Shown here: piece after piece, positions 34,390 through 43,735 of the stretch
Layout: each line of letters opens with the position of its first letter
Position numbering within the stretch: the stretch's first letter is position 1
DNA from: an uncultured Pelagibacteraceae bacterium
Lineage (GTDB): Bacteria > Pseudomonadota > Alphaproteobacteria > Pelagibacterales > Pelagibacteraceae
Reading direction: 5' to 3'
Assembly: GCA_902584995.1 (NCBI GenBank)
Contig: CACICF010000010.1
Coordinates: 1 to 43,735, forward strand
Length of the DNA stretch: 43,735 nucleotides
Program-made: the position numbers and the translations under genes
Notes under the pieces: model-generated
Databases searched by the model: none
What the model was told of the DNA's origin: nothing
Seen by the model: only the letters and a program-made list of their open reading frames with translations

Positions 34390-34824
34390 ATGTCAGAAAC
34401 TATAGAACAAATTTGCCAAAAAAAAGGAGTAAAACTCACTGACCAGAGAAGAATAATTGCTAAGGTTTTATCAGAGTCAAAAGAAGTTTATGGTGAGTCT
34501 GATCACCCTGATGTTGACGAATTATATAAAAGAGTTTCAAAATTAGACTCTAGAATAAGTATCGCAACTATTTATAGAACAGTAAAGCTTTTTGAGGAGT
34601 CTGGAATACTTACTAAACACGACTTTAAGGGTGGAAAAGCAAGATACGAAACAATTGTGGAAAGTCATCATGATCATCTAATTGATATTAAATCAGGAGA
34701 AATAATTGAATTTGTAGATGAAGAAATTGAAAAATTACAAAAAAAAGTTGCCGAAAAGTATGGGTATAAACTGGTGGATCATAAATTAGAGCTTTATGGT
34801 ATTAAAAAATTAGATGAAAAATAA
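34390..34824 (+). CDS. Fur-family transcriptional regulator
   Basis: The 144-residue protein has the Fur winged-helix domain (LTDQRRIIAKVL near 16-27, RISIATIYRTVKLFEESGIL near 55-74) and the dimer/metal domain with HHDHLIDIKSGEIIEF. The paired CxxC structural zinc motifs of classical Fur are absent; the only cysteine is at residue 9. Alphaproteobacterial Fur/Mur proteins often act on manganese or iron, so the metal cannot be assigned; Irr is also possible. It starts 8 bases after tsaB and lies upstream of miaB, the usual alphaproteobacterial position of Fur. Confidence 0.9.
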   Translation: MSETIEQICQKKGVKLTDQRRIIAKVLSESKEVYGESDHPDVDELYKRVSKLDSRISIATIYRTVKLFEESGILTKHDFKGGKARYETIVESHHDHLIDIKSGEIIEFVDEEIEKLQKKVAEKYGYKLVDHKLELYGIKKLDEK

Positions 34825-34862
34825 ATCTAACCTTTTCTTACTTAATTTAAAAATTTAGTTCC

Positions 34863-36197
34863 GTGGTAAATAAAAAAATTTTCATAAAAACATTTGGGTG
34901 TCAAATGAATGAATATGATTCTAATAGAATTTATGATTCAGTTAGTAAGTTAGGATTTGTTAAAACTAAAAATCAATCAGATGCAGATTGTTATATTTTA
35001 AATACATGTCACATAAGAGATAAAGCTAAAGAAAAAGTTTACGATGAAATTGGTAGAATAAAAAAATTGTACAGAGATAAAAAAAAACCGATAATGGTTA
35101 TCGCGGGATGTGTTGCGCAAGCTGAAAATGAAGAAATGGCAAAAAGAGAACCATATATAGATATTATATTAGGGCCGCAATCTTATCATAAAGTTAACGA
35201 CTTAATAAAAAAACATATTAAAAACCATAAGCAAGAGGAAACTGAATTTGATACAATTTCTAAATTTGGATATTTTGATCAAATAAAAAATAACAATAAC
35301 AAGGTTTCTGCATTTTTAACTATTCAAGAGGGATGTGACAAGTTTTGTCATTTTTGCGTAGTTCCTTACACTAGGGGGCCTGAATATTCTCGACCATTTG
35401 ACAAAATTATGTCTGAGGCTGAAGAATTAATACAAAATGGTGCCAAAGAAATAACTTTGCTTGGACAAAATGTTAATGCATATTCCTATATTGAAAATTC
35501 AAAAGAATTCAGAATTTCTGATTTGATAAATCGGTTAAATCAATATTCAGAACTAGAGAGAATAAGATATACAACTTCACATCCCAGAGATATGACTGAT
35601 GATTTAATAGATTGTTATTCATCTAGTAATAAATTAATGCCATTTGTTCATCTGCCTATTCAAAGTGGATCAAATAGAATTTTAGAATTGATGAATAGAA
35701 AACATACTGTCGATGATTACTTAAAAATTTATGAGAAATTAAAAAAAATTAATAATGAAATTGAATTTTCAAGTGATTTTATTATTGGTTATCCTGGTGA
35801 AACAGATAAGGATTTTAAAGAAACATTAGACTTGTTAAAAAAAATAAAATTTATTAATTCTTTTTCATTTATTTTCAGTCCAAGACCAGGAACAAAAGCA
35901 TCACAACTTGATATAATTGATGAAAGCATAGCCAAAGAAAGACTTACTTTAGTACAAACTAAATTATTCAATAACCAAAAAGAAATGAATAAGTCAATGG
36001 AAAATGATATTATTGATGTGCTCGTAGAAAATAAATTAGAAAAACAAAATAAATTTTTTGGTAGAAATAAATATATTTCCCCTGTAATTTTTGATGGAAA
36101 TGAAAATGACATAGGCAAAATTGTGAAAGTAAAAATTCAAACTAGTAATCAAAATACCTTATTTGGTTTGGTAAAAAAAAGTATGCGAGCGGCTTGA
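34863..36197 (+). CDS. miaB: tRNA-2-methylthio-N6-dimethylallyladenosine synthase MiaB
   Basis: MiaB is a radical-SAM methylthiotransferase acting on i6A37. The 444-residue protein has the N-terminal UPF0004 cysteines C13 (KTFGCQMN), C49 (NTCHIR) and C83 (AGCVAQ), which bind the second cluster. The radical-SAM motif CxxxCxxC is at 158-165 (CDKFCHFC), and a TRAM domain forms the last 65 residues. The start is GTG 34863; there is no ATG near. The gene is followed 1 base later by phoH and runs on to ybeY and lnt. Confidence 0.97.
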   Translation: MVNKKIFIKTFGCQMNEYDSNRIYDSVSKLGFVKTKNQSDADCYILNTCHIRDKAKEKVYDEIGRIKKLYRDKKKPIMVIAGCVAQAENEEMAKREPYIDIILGPQSYHKVNDLIKKHIKNHKQEETEFDTISKFGYFDQIKNNNNKVSAFLTIQEGCDKFCHFCVVPYTRGPEYSRPFDKIMSEAEELIQNGAKEITLLGQNVNAYSYIENSKEFRISDLINRLNQYSELERIRYTTSHPRDMTDDLIDCYSSSNKLMPFVHLPIQSGSNRILELMNRKHTVDDYLKIYEKLKKINNEIEFSSDFIIGYPGETDKDFKETLDLLKKIKFINSFSFIFSPRPGTKASQLDIIDESIAKERLTLVQTKLFNNQKEMNKSMENDIIDVLVENKLEKQNKFFGRNKYISPVIFDGNENDIGKIVKVKIQTSNQNTLFGLVKKSMRAA

Positions 36198-36198
36198 G

Positions 36199-37203
36199 TT
36201 GAGTAATTTAAATAAAAAAAAAATTATTTCAGAACTTAAATTTGTCTATTCTGAAAATAATTCATTAAGTATTATATTTGAAAATAATGATTTGTTATTG
36301 GGTGTGGCAGGTGAATTTAATAATAACCTAAAGGAATTGGAAAAAATCACAAATACTAGTTTATACTCTAGAGGTAATTCTATCCTTGTAAAAAGTGATC
36401 CTGATAAGAACAATTTAGTTAAAAATGCAATTCAATTTTTAACTGAACAATATTTAAATAATGGAACAATTGAAAAAAAAGATATAATTTCTTCAACAAA
36501 TAAGTTTATGATTAATGAAAAAAATAATTCTGAGGTAAAACTAGATTACATCATTAAAACACCAAAAAAATCTGTAATTCCAAGATCCGAAAAACAGAAG
36601 GATTATGTGAGAGCATTAAAAGAGTCTGATATAATTATTTCAGCAGGTCCTGCTGGAACAGGTAAAACTTTTTTAGCAGTTGCAATAGCGCTAACAATGC
36701 TATTAGAAAAAAAAATTGAAAGAATTATTTTATCTAGACCTGCTGTTGAGGCTGGTGAAAGGCTTGGATTTTTGCCTGGCGACATGAGAGAAAAGGTCGA
36801 CCCATATTTAAGACCATTATACGACTCGTTGTATGATTTGTTAGATTTTGAAAAGATACAAAAAAAAATTGAGGTTGGAGATATAGAAATAGCTCCTCTT
36901 GCATTTATGAGAGGTAGAACTTTAAAGAACTCATTTGCAATTCTTGATGAAGCACAAAATGCAACAGATACTCAAATAAAAATGTTTTTAACAAGAATAG
37001 GTGAAAATTCTAAAATTGTAATCAACGGAGATCCTTCACAAATTGATTTACCAAACAAATCACTTTCAGGTCTAAATAGATCAAAAAAATTGCTGGGGCA
37101 TTTAGAAGAAATTTCAGTAGTTGATTTCGATCATAAAGATGTTGTTAGACATCCTCTAGTATCAAAAATTGTCAAGGCATATTCAGATAAAACTACTGAA
37201 TAA
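36199..37203 (+). CDS. phoH: PhoH-like (YbeZ) ATPase
   Basis: This PhoH-family protein is a P-loop ATPase thought to help in RNA metabolism together with YbeY. The 334-residue protein has a KH-like N-terminus, Walker A GPAGTGKT at 150-157, and Walker B-like FAILDEAQNAT, followed by the conserved TRIGENSKIVINGDPSQIDLP segment. The start chosen is TTG 36199, 1 base after the miaB stop. The gene ends in TAATG with ybeY (1-base overlap), so translation is coupled. Confidence 0.95.
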   Translation: MSNLNKKKIISELKFVYSENNSLSIIFENNDLLLGVAGEFNNNLKELEKITNTSLYSRGNSILVKSDPDKNNLVKNAIQFLTEQYLNNGTIEKKDIISSTNKFMINEKNNSEVKLDYIIKTPKKSVIPRSEKQKDYVRALKESDIIISAGPAGTGKTFLAVAIALTMLLEKKIERIILSRPAVEAGERLGFLPGDMREKVDPYLRPLYDSLYDLLDFEKIQKKIEVGDIEIAPLAFMRGRTLKNSFAILDEAQNATDTQIKMFLTRIGENSKIVINGDPSQIDLPNKSLSGLNRSKKLLGHLEEISVVDFDHKDVVRHPLVSKIVKAYSDKTTE

Positions 37204-37649
37204 TGATTAGAGCCTACGTAATATCTGATCATTCAAATTGGAAAAAAAATATTAAAGATCCTAATATTTATTTAAATAAGAGACTTAAAGTACTATCTAA
37301 AGACTCTTTTTTTAAAAAAAAAAACCACGAATTTTCTTTACTTCTAACAAATAATAAAATGATGAAAAACTTAAACTTTAAGTTTAGAAAAAAAAATAAA
37401 ATTACTGATGTTCTGTCTTTTCCTATTAAAATCAAAGGCAAAAAGAGAATTTATGTAGGAGATATTGCAGTTAGCTACGAAATAATTAAAAAAAGATCAA
37501 AAAAAACAAATTTCTACTTAGAGTTTGATAAAATGTGGATACATGGTTATCTCCACCTTATTGGCTATGACCATAAAAGACAAGATGATTTTTTTAAAAT
37601 GCTTAGAAAAGAAAATTCAATATTAAAAAATTTCCATAAAATAAATTGA
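37203..37649 (+). CDS. ybeY: Endoribonuclease YbeY
   Basis: YbeY is a zinc-dependent single-strand endoribonuclease needed for 16S rRNA 3' maturation and ribosome quality control. The 148-residue protein has the family zinc motif HGYLHLIGYDH, with H114, H118 and H124, and the TDVLSFP segment (69-75). The N-terminal part is more lysine-rich than usual. It overlaps phoH by 1 base and lnt by 4 (TTGA). Confidence 0.95.
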   Translation: MIRAYVISDHSNWKKNIKDPNIYLNKRLKVLSKDSFFKKKNHEFSLLLTNNKMMKNLNFKFRKKNKITDVLSFPIKIKGKKRIYVGDIAVSYEIIKKRSKKTNFYLEFDKMWIHGYLHLIGYDHKRQDDFFKMLRKENSILKNFHKIN

Positions 37650-39169
37650 CTTTAATAATTAAAAATCAAATTTTATTTTTTTCATTTGTACTTCTATTAG
37701 GTTTAATTTCCTCATTTAGTCTTCCGCCTTATAATTTTTTTTATTTAAATTTTCTTTCATACCCTGCTCTTTTATGGATATTGCTAATCTATACAAATAA
37801 CAAACTTAAATCATTTTACATTGGATGGGTATTCGGTTTTAGTTATTTCATATCTAATTTATATTGGATAACTAATTCGCTTACATTTGATGATATTTTT
37901 AAACCTTTGATACCATTTGCTTTAATTTTAATACCTTTATTTTTAGGATTATTTTATGGTTTATCAACATTAATTTTTTCACTTTTAAACCCAAAAAAAA
38001 ACTTTTTAGCAATATTAATTTTGACTACTTCATTATCTATATTTGAATATATTAGAAGTTTTATATTAGGAGGTTTTCCATGGAATTTAATTTCTTTTAG
38101 TTTAGTAAATTATTTAGAATTAATTCAATTGCTCTCCATAACAGGAACCTATGCTTTTAATTCTTTAATTATTTTATTATTTTTATTGCCAAGTATTTTA
38201 TTTTTGAAATATAAAAAAAATTTTAAACTTGGTGTATCAATTATTTCTTTACTAGTTTTTTTAGGCAATTTTTTTTGGGGAAATTTTAGCTTGAAAAATT
38301 ATGAATTGACTGAAAAAAAAGATTTAGGATTTACTATAAAGATAATTTCTCCAAATATAAAAATAAAAAGATTTTTTCAAAACGAAAATCCTAGTGAATT
38401 TATTTCTGAATTAATAAGTATTTCAGAGCCAAACCCATTAAACGAAACAATATTTATTTTGCCAGAAGGTATTCTTTCAAACATTTATTTTGAGGATCTT
38501 AAAAATTTTAAAAGCTTATTTTCAAATAGTTTTTCAAAAAAACATAAGATAATTTTAGGTATGAACATGTACGAAAAACAAAAAATTTACAATACGCTTT
38601 TAGTTGTGGATAATGAACTTAATATTTTACAAAAATATTACAAAAATAAATTAGTACCATTCGGAGAATTTTTGCCGTTTGAAAAAATATTAACTAATTT
38701 AGGTTTTAAAAAAATTACCCAGGGTTATCATTCCTTTTCAGCTGATAAACATAGGGATCCAATCAAATTGAATAATTATAATTTTATCCCACTTATTTGT
38801 TATGAAGTTATTTACTCTGGTAAAATTAATATAAGTAAAAAAAATTATGATTTTATACTTAATATATCCGAGGATGGATGGTTTGGAAATTCTATAGGCC
38901 CACATCAGCATTTTTCTCACTCAGTCTTTAGATCGATTGAAGAAGGCAAGCCAGTTATAAGATCATCTAATAATGGAATATCGGCCTTTGTAAATTCTAA
39001 AGGTCAAGTAATTAAAGAGAATTTAACAACTGATAAGGGATTTATTGAAATTAACTCTTTGAAAATGTCCAATAAAACTATCTTTAGTTCTCACGGCAAT
39101 AAGATCTTCTTTTATTTTCTATCCATTTATATTAGTTTAATTTTTTTTTTTAAAACACGGGGGAATTAA
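37646..39169 (+). CDS. lnt: Apolipoprotein N-acyltransferase
   Basis: Lnt adds the third acyl chain to the N-terminal cysteine of lipoproteins in the inner membrane. The 507-residue protein has about 6-7 N-terminal membrane helices (1-210), a periplasmic nitrilase-like domain, and a final helix (about 485-503). The catalytic triad is visible as E274 (ILPEG), K335 ([15 protein letters not shown]) and C385 (PLICYEVIY). It starts at TTG 37646, overlapping the ybeY stop. The corC/hemolysin-type gene that usually sits between ybeY and lnt is missing. Clients here include LptE, the DUF3576-like and the BON lipoproteins. Confidence 0.96.
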   Translation: MTLIIKNQILFFSFVLLLGLISSFSLPPYNFFYLNFLSYPALLWILLIYTNNKLKSFYIGWVFGFSYFISNLYWITNSLTFDDIFKPLIPFALILIPLFLGLFYGLSTLIFSLLNPKKNFLAILILTTSLSIFEYIRSFILGGFPWNLISFSLVNYLELIQLLSITGTYAFNSLIILLFLLPSILFLKYKKNFKLGVSIISLLVFLGNFFWGNFSLKNYELTEKKDLGFTIKIISPNIKIKRFFQNENPSEFISELISISEPNPLNETIFILPEGILSNIYFEDLKNFKSLFSNSFSKKHKIILGMNMYEKQKIYNTLLVVDNELNILQKYYKNKLVPFGEFLPFEKILTNLGFKKITQGYHSFSADKHRDPIKLNNYNFIPLICYEVIYSGKINISKKNYDFILNISEDGWFGNSIGPHQHFSHSVFRSIEEGKPVIRSSNNGISAFVNSKGQVIKENLTTDKGFIEINSLKMSNKTIFSSHGNKIFFYFLSIYISLIFFFKTRGN

Positions 39170-40332
39170 TGAAAAAAAATTTTTTATTTACTAGTGAATC
39201 AGTATCTGAGGGACACCCAGACAAAGTTTGTGACAGGATTTCAGATATGGTTGTTGATACTTTTTTAGCATCTGAACCAGAAGCAAGAGTTGCATGTGAA
39301 ACTTTAACAACAACAAATAAGGTTGTATTAGCAGGAGAAGTAAGAGGGCCAGAACTAAAACAGGATGAATTAATTTCAAAAGTAAGAGACTGTATTAAAG
39401 ATATTGGTTATGATCAAGATGGTTTTTCTTGGAAAGAACAAACCAAAATTGAAACTCATTTACATTCACAATCAGCTGATATTGCTATGGGAGTAGACTC
39501 TGCAGGAAATAAAGATGAAGGTGCCGGGGACCAAGGAATTATGTTTGGATATGCTTGTAACGAAACAGATGTTTTGATGCCAGCTCCAATTCATTATTCA
39601 CATAAAATTCTAAGATTAATGGCAGAGGATAGAAAATCAGGAAAGTTAAGTGGGATTGAACCAGACTCAAAAAGTCAAATTACAATTGAATATAAAGATG
39701 GTAAACCTTCTGCTGTAAAATCAGTAGTTATATCTACACAACATTCTAAAGATGTGAATTTAGGCAAAGTTAAAGAACTTTGTATGCCTTATATAGAAAG
39801 ATCTATACCAAAAAATTTATTAGGTAGTCTTGATGAAAAAGAGATTTATATTAATCCTACTGGAAATTTCGTAATTGGGGGCCCAGACGGGGATAGTGGT
39901 TTAACTGGTAGAAAAATCATTGTTGATACATATGGTGGAGCTGCACCACATGGGGGAGGAGCATTTTCTGGAAAAGATCCAACAAAAGTTGACAGATCAG
40001 CTGCTTATGCATCAAGATATTTAGCCAAAAATGTTGTTGCATCAAAAATTGCTGACAAATGTTTAATTCAGTTAGCTTATGCCATAGGAGTATCTAAGCC
40101 TTTATCAATATATGTCGATTTATTTGATAATGATGAACAAAAAAACATGCATGTAGAAAAACTTATTAAAGAAAATTTTGACCTTAGCCCAAGAGGAATA
40201 AGAGAAATGCTTGGTTTAAATAAACCTATATATGAAAAAACCGCTGCGTATGGTCATTTTGGTAGAATTCCAGAAACTGATGGATCATTTTCATGGGAAA
40301 AAACCGACAAATCTGGTGTTTTTAGTAAGTAA
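39169..40332 (+). CDS. metK: S-adenosylmethionine synthetase
   Basis: MetK makes SAM from methionine and ATP, the methyl donor for RsmG, RsmI and MiaB encoded here. The 387-residue protein has [15 protein letters not shown] (about 8-22), the [13 protein letters not shown] motif near residue 120, and the P-loop-like [26 protein letters not shown] strong ribosome-binding site GGGGG (39159-39163) lies 5 bases before the ATG, stronger than most in this window. The ATG overlaps the lnt stop by 1 base (TAATG), so no SAM riboswitch can sit directly upstream. Confidence 0.98.
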   Translation: MKKNFLFTSESVSEGHPDKVCDRISDMVVDTFLASEPEARVACETLTTTNKVVLAGEVRGPELKQDELISKVRDCIKDIGYDQDGFSWKEQTKIETHLHSQSADIAMGVDSAGNKDEGAGDQGIMFGYACNETDVLMPAPIHYSHKILRLMAEDRKSGKLSGIEPDSKSQITIEYKDGKPSAVKSVVISTQHSKDVNLGKVKELCMPYIERSIPKNLLGSLDEKEIYINPTGNFVIGGPDGDSGLTGRKIIVDTYGGAAPHGGGAFSGKDPTKVDRSAAYASRYLAKNVVASKIADKCLIQLAYAIGVSKPLSIYVDLFDNDEQKNMHVEKLIKENFDLSPRGIREMLGLNKPIYEKTAAYGHFGRIPETDGSFSWEKTDKSGVFSK

Positions 40333-40388
40333 ATATTGTTGAAAACAATTAAAAAATAACTATATTTCAAGCACATTGTTGAAATTTC

Positions 40389-40415
40389 AAAATGGGCTTA
40401 GGCCCATTTTTTTTT
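40389..40415 (+). terminator. Rho-independent terminator between metK and nusA
   Basis: The stem AAAATGGGC (from 40389) and GCCCATTTT (to 40410) is perfect, with a TTAG loop, and a T run continues to 40415. It ends only 13 bases before the nusA ATG at 40429, so it is either the end of the metK transcript or a leader attenuator for nusA-infB. Just upstream, ATTGTTGAAA occurs twice (40335-40344 and 40375-40384): the first copy forms a small hairpin (40335-40349), and the second overlaps the palindrome TTGAAATTTCAA (40379-40390). Confidence 0.88.
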
Positions 40416-40428
40416 GTAATTAAAAATT

Positions 40429-41982
40429 ATGTTAAACAGAAGAGCCGATAAATTAGAATTACTCAGAATCGCCGAGGCTGTTGCTTTAGAAAAGTCTATT
40501 GATAAAGAACTTATTATTGGATCGATGGAGAATGGTATTGCTAAAGCTGCAAAATCTAAATTTGGTTCAGATAATGAGATAAAAGTAGAAATTAATAGAG
40601 ATAATGGAGATATTGGAATTTTTAGGAAACTAACAATAGTTGAAAAACCTGAAAATTCAAATCTTGAAATCACTCTTGATGATGCAAAAAAATTAAACAA
40701 TACAAATAAAGATAAAAAAATTGGTGATGAAGTTTTACAACCTTTACCCTCGTTTGATTTTGGAAGAATTGCAGCTCAAACAGCAAAACAAGTTATAAGT
40801 TTTAATGTCAGAGAAGCTGAGAGAGAGAGGCAATACAATGACTTTATAGATAAAAAAGATACAATTTTAAGTGGAATAGTTAAAAGACTGGAATTTGGCA
40901 ATGTAATAGTTGATCTTGGAAGAACAGAGGCAATTATTCAAAAAAATGAAATGATACCTAGAGAAAATATAAAAGCGGGTGACAGAATAAAAGCATATTG
41001 TTTGGATGTTAGAAGAGAGCCGAGAGGCCAACAAATATTTTTATCAAGGGCTCACCCAAAATTTATGGATAAATTGTTTGTTCAAGAAGTTCCAGAAATA
41101 TATGACGGTTTGATAGAAATTAAATCGTCATCAAGAGACCCTGGAAGCCGGGCTAAAATTTGTGTTAGGGCTATAGATACTTCATTAGATCCAGTTGGAG
41201 CGTGTGTTGGAATGAGAGGTAGTAGAGTTCAAGCAGTGGTAAATGAACTACAGGGAGAGAAAATTGATATAGTAAATTGGTCTGAGGATCCAGCTATAGT
41301 TGTTGCTAATGCACTATCCCCTGCGGAGGTGCAAAGAGTAAATGTTGATAATGATGCAAGAAAACTTGATGTAATTTTAAATGAGGAAAATTTAAGTAAA
41401 GCAATCGGAAGAAGAGGTCAAAACGTAAGACTTGCAACTAAATTATTAAATTATGAAATAAATATTATGACAGAGCAGGAGGACTCAGAGAGAAGACAAT
41501 TAGAATTTAAAGAAAAGACAGATAATATTGTTAAAAATCTTGAGCTTGACGAAACTTTAGGTCAGTTATTAGTTGCAGAAGGCTTCTCTACGATTGATGA
41601 CATAAAAGATAGTACACCAGAAGCTTTGGTTAAAATCGAGGGTATTGAGGAAGATACAGCAAAAGAGCTAATTGATAGAGCAAAAGAGTTTTTTGAAAAA
41701 GATCAAGAAGAAATATCAAAACGTATAAAAGATCTTGGATTAGAAAATGATCTAATAAATCATAATGGACTTACACCTGGAATGTTAGTTACATTAGGAG
41801 AACAAAAAATTTTGACTCTAACAGATTTAGCTGATTTAGCCTCAGATGAACTAACAGGTACATACGATATTATTAAAGGTGAAAGAGTAAAAATTAAGGG
41901 ATATTTAGAGGATTTTGCTTTATCAAAAAAAGAGGCAGACGATTTAATTATGTCAGCTAGAGATAAAGTTTATCAAGATTGA
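40429..41982 (+). CDS. nusA: Transcription termination/antitermination factor NusA
   Basis: NusA binds RNA polymerase and controls pausing, termination and antitermination. The 517-residue protein has the N-terminal polymerase-binding domain (1-130), the S1 domain (about 135-200, KRLEFGNVIVDLG), two KH domains (DPVGACVGMRGSRVQAVV and LSKAIGRRGQNVRLA), and C-terminal helix-hairpin-helix repeats as in proteobacterial NusA. It is full length. rimP, usually upstream, and the YlxR-type gene, usually downstream, are both absent. A terminator hairpin lies directly in front; infB follows after 10 bases. Confidence 0.97.
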   Translation: MLNRRADKLELLRIAEAVALEKSIDKELIIGSMENGIAKAAKSKFGSDNEIKVEINRDNGDIGIFRKLTIVEKPENSNLEITLDDAKKLNNTNKDKKIGDEVLQPLPSFDFGRIAAQTAKQVISFNVREAERERQYNDFIDKKDTILSGIVKRLEFGNVIVDLGRTEAIIQKNEMIPRENIKAGDRIKAYCLDVRREPRGQQIFLSRAHPKFMDKLFVQEVPEIYDGLIEIKSSSRDPGSRAKICVRAIDTSLDPVGACVGMRGSRVQAVVNELQGEKIDIVNWSEDPAIVVANALSPAEVQRVNVDNDARKLDVILNEENLSKAIGRRGQNVRLATKLLNYEINIMTEQEDSERRQLEFKEKTDNIVKNLELDETLGQLLVAEGFSTIDDIKDSTPEALVKIEGIEEDTAKELIDRAKEFFEKDQEEISKRIKDLGLENDLINHNGLTPGMLVTLGEQKILTLTDLADLASDELTGTYDIIKGERVKIKGYLEDFALSKKEADDLIMSARDKVYQD

Positions 41983-41992
41983 GAGATGGAAA

Positions 41993-43735
41993 ATGGAAAA
42001 AAAAAAATTAAAGTTATCAATATCAGGAAGCTCGAAAAAGACTTTTAATAGTATAGAACAAGCTAAAACAAAATCTAAGAACACTGTAGTTATTGAGAAA
42101 AAAAACTTAAAGTTTCAGAGTAAGTCACAGTTCTCAAGACAGTCAAATAATACTGAAAATTATGTTGCAAATAAAATTTCTCAATCAAAACCTCAAAACC
42201 AAAACAGGACAATTTTATCATCCAATTCGGACTTCGAGAAAAGAAAACTAGCAGAGCAAAGAGCTACGAGAAGATTAAAAGGTGAAGTATCACCAAAAGA
42301 TAATAAACCTAACAAGACTGGAGGAAAGAGAAGGGAATTAAAGTTGACTATTTCCAGAGCCCTAAGTGACGACCATATAGAGACTAAATCTAGAAGTTTA
42401 GCATCTTTAAAAAGAGCCAAACAAAAAGAAAATAGAAATTTAAATCAAGGCAATGATAAAGAAAATTATAAACAAATAAAAAGGGAGGTTAATCTTCCTG
42501 AAGTAATTACAATAAGAGAGTTAGCAAATAGAATGGCTGAGCAATCAAGTAATATTATTAAGCATTTACTTGGTATGGGAGTAACTGTTACGATTAACCA
42601 TACTATCGATGCAGATACAGCGGAATATTTAGTAAAAGAATTTGGTCACAATCCAATTCGTGAAAAAAAAGCAGAGGAAATAATTGAAAAAATAAAAGAG
42701 GTAAAGTCTGAAAATTTAAAAAATCGTCCTCCAATTGTTACTGTTATGGGTCATGTTGACCATGGTAAAACTTCTGTTCTAGATGTATTGAGAAAAGCAA
42801 ACGTTGTTTCAGGAGAATTTGGTGGTATTACTCAGCATATAGGAGCTTACCAAATTAATCATAAAGAAAATAAAATTACTTTCATCGATACACCAGGTCA
42901 TGCAGCTTTTACCGAGATGAGGGCAAGAGGGTCTAAGCTAACTGATATAGTTGTGTTAGTTGTTGCAGCAGATGATGGAGTTAAACCTCAAACAGTAGAG
43001 TCAATAAAACATGCAAAAGCTGCTAAAGTACCAATAGTTGTAGCAATAAATAAATGTGATTTGCCTGAGGCAGACCCACTTAAAATTAAAAATCAATTAT
43101 TGGAATATGAATTAATTGCTGAGGATCTATCGGGTGATACTTTGATGGTTGAAATTTCAACAAAAACTAAAAATAATTTAGATAAGTTAGTTGAATCTAT
43201 TATATTACAATCTGAATTATTAGATTTAAAAACTGATTTTGAAACAAACGCAAAAGGAATAGTTCTAGAGTCAAAGATTGATATAGGAAGAGGCCCGGTA
43301 GCAAATATTATTGTTACTGCAGGAACTTTGAAAAAAGGAGACTATTTTGTAAGTGGTCTCAAATGGGGTAAAGTAAGAGCAATAATAAATGACCATGGAA
43401 AAAATATTGAAAAAGCTGAGCCGGCTACACCAATTGAAATTATTGGAATAAATGGTGCATCAAAATCAGGAGATGATTTTATAGTTTTACCAAACGAAAA
43501 AGAGGCCAAATCGTTGTGTGAAGCTAGAGTTCAAGAATCAAAAGAGGATAAAATACCTCTCACATTCGTTACACAAGACTCGGCATTTCAGAACTCAATT
43601 TCAGAGGAATTGAATATTATTATCAAATCTGATGTACATGGTTCTTCAGAGGCAATCAAAAATGCTATAAATCAAATTAAACATGATGAGGTAAAACCAA
43701 AAATACTTCTATCAGATATTGGAATGGTAACTGAA
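41993..43735 (+). CDS. infB: Translation initiation factor IF-2, 3' end beyond the window
   Basis: IF-2 brings initiator fMet-tRNA to the ribosome and hydrolyses GTP on subunit joining. The frame is open for 581 codons to the window edge. It starts at ATG 41993, 10 bases after nusA, with SISGSSKK and NTVVIEKK near the N-terminus, then a charged linker. The IF2_N domain (TIRELANRMAEQSSNIIKHL) follows, and the G domain has GHVDHGKTS (G1), DTPGHAAF (G3) and NKCD (G4). The N-terminal linker is short, as in reduced genomes. An ATG at 41986 is in another frame. Confidence 0.97.
   Translation, partial: MEKKKLKLSISGSSKKTFNSIEQAKTKSKNTVVIEKKNLKFQSKSQFSRQSNNTENYVANKISQSKPQNQNRTILSSNSDFEKRKLAEQRATRRLKGEVSPKDNKPNKTGGKRRELKLTISRALSDDHIETKSRSLASLKRAKQKENRNLNQGNDKENYKQIKREVNLPEVITIRELANRMAEQSSNIIKHLLGMGVTVTINHTIDADTAEYLVKEFGHNPIREKKAEEIIEKIKEVKSENLKNRPPIVTVMGHVDHGKTSVLDVLRKANVVSGEFGGITQHIGAYQINHKENKITFIDTPGHAAFTEMRARGSKLTDIVVLVVAADDGVKPQTVESIKHAKAAKVPIVVAINKCDLPEADPLKIKNQLLEYELIAEDLSGDTLMVEISTKTKNNLDKLVESIILQSELLDLKTDFETNAKGIVLESKIDIGRGPVANIIVTAGTLKKGDYFVSGLKWGKVRAIINDHGKNIEKAEPATPIEIIGINGASKSGDDFIVLPNEKEAKSLCEARVQESKEDKIPLTFVTQDSAFQNSISEELNIIIKSDVHGSSEAIKNAINQIKHDEVKPKILLSDIGMVTE

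Noticed and set aside
39100..39168. SAM riboswitch ahead of metK
   Set aside because: metK starts inside the lnt stop codon; there is no untranslated leader and no aptamer-like fold was seen.
1..43735. CRISPR arrays, insertion sequences, prophage or integrases
   Set aside because: No repeat-spacer pattern, transposase, recombinase or phage protein was seen on either strand.

Overview
The window looks like part of a SAR11-type (Pelagibacterales) alphaproteobacterial chromosome. The base composition is very AT-rich, spacers are a few bases or absent, starts and stops overlap throughout, and gene blocks follow alphaproteobacterial order (mnmE-mnmG-rsmG-parA-parB, leuS-lptE-holA, grpE-dnaK-dnaJ, fur-miaB-phoH-ybeY-lnt-metK, nusA-infB). 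The lineage is inferred from gene content and style, not from a marker search. No tRNA, rRNA, IS element, prophage or CRISPR array was found, and no gene-free stretch exceeds 300 bases.

Layout. 1-930: two tandem minus-strand sulfotransferase genes, the first cut by the window edge. 974-6538: tRNA-wobble modification (mnmE, mnmG), 16S rRNA methylation (rsmG) and chromosome partitioning (parA, parB), with one perfect and one near-perfect parS site inside rsmG and mnmG; this implies proximity to the replication origin. 6535-11122: minus-strand block with a DUF3576-like lipoprotein, leuS, lptE and holA. 11339-12259: a porin with palindromic upstream DNA and a strong terminator. 12312-14668: a ThiE/TenI-like protein, the PLP-homeostasis protein YggS, an L,D-transpeptidase, a receiver-less winged-helix protein and a 35-codon ArfA-like ribosome-rescue gene. 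14671-17030: a PfkB-family kinase, nth and dapB. 17072-19276: two exported proteins of unknown role, one of them an FG-GAP/UnbV protein and the other cysteine-rich. 19273-23178: grpE-dnaK-dnaJ plus a 33-residue membrane peptide. 23215-26423: rdgB, an LpoA-like binding protein, rsmI and a BON lipoprotein. 26432-31885: maeB, murJ, trpS and a NifU-domain protein. 31913-34381: a Bax-like glucosaminidase, a polysaccharide deacetylase and a half-length TsaB. 34390-43735: a Fur-family regulator, miaB, phoH, ybeY, lnt, metK, nusA and infB (cut by the window edge).

Functionally this is mostly core information processing and envelope biogenesis. Envelope genes include lptE, murJ, lnt, an L,D-transpeptidase, a Bax-like hydrolase, the LpoA-like protein and the BON lipoprotein. 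No obviously novel multi-gene system is visible. The items most worth following up are small: the parS pair, the mini arfA, the half-length tsaB with its antisense 5' overlap, stop-sharing TTAA junctions, a start-codon hairpin on grpE, a terminator just ahead of nusA, palindromes ahead of the porin gene, and the two exported unknowns.
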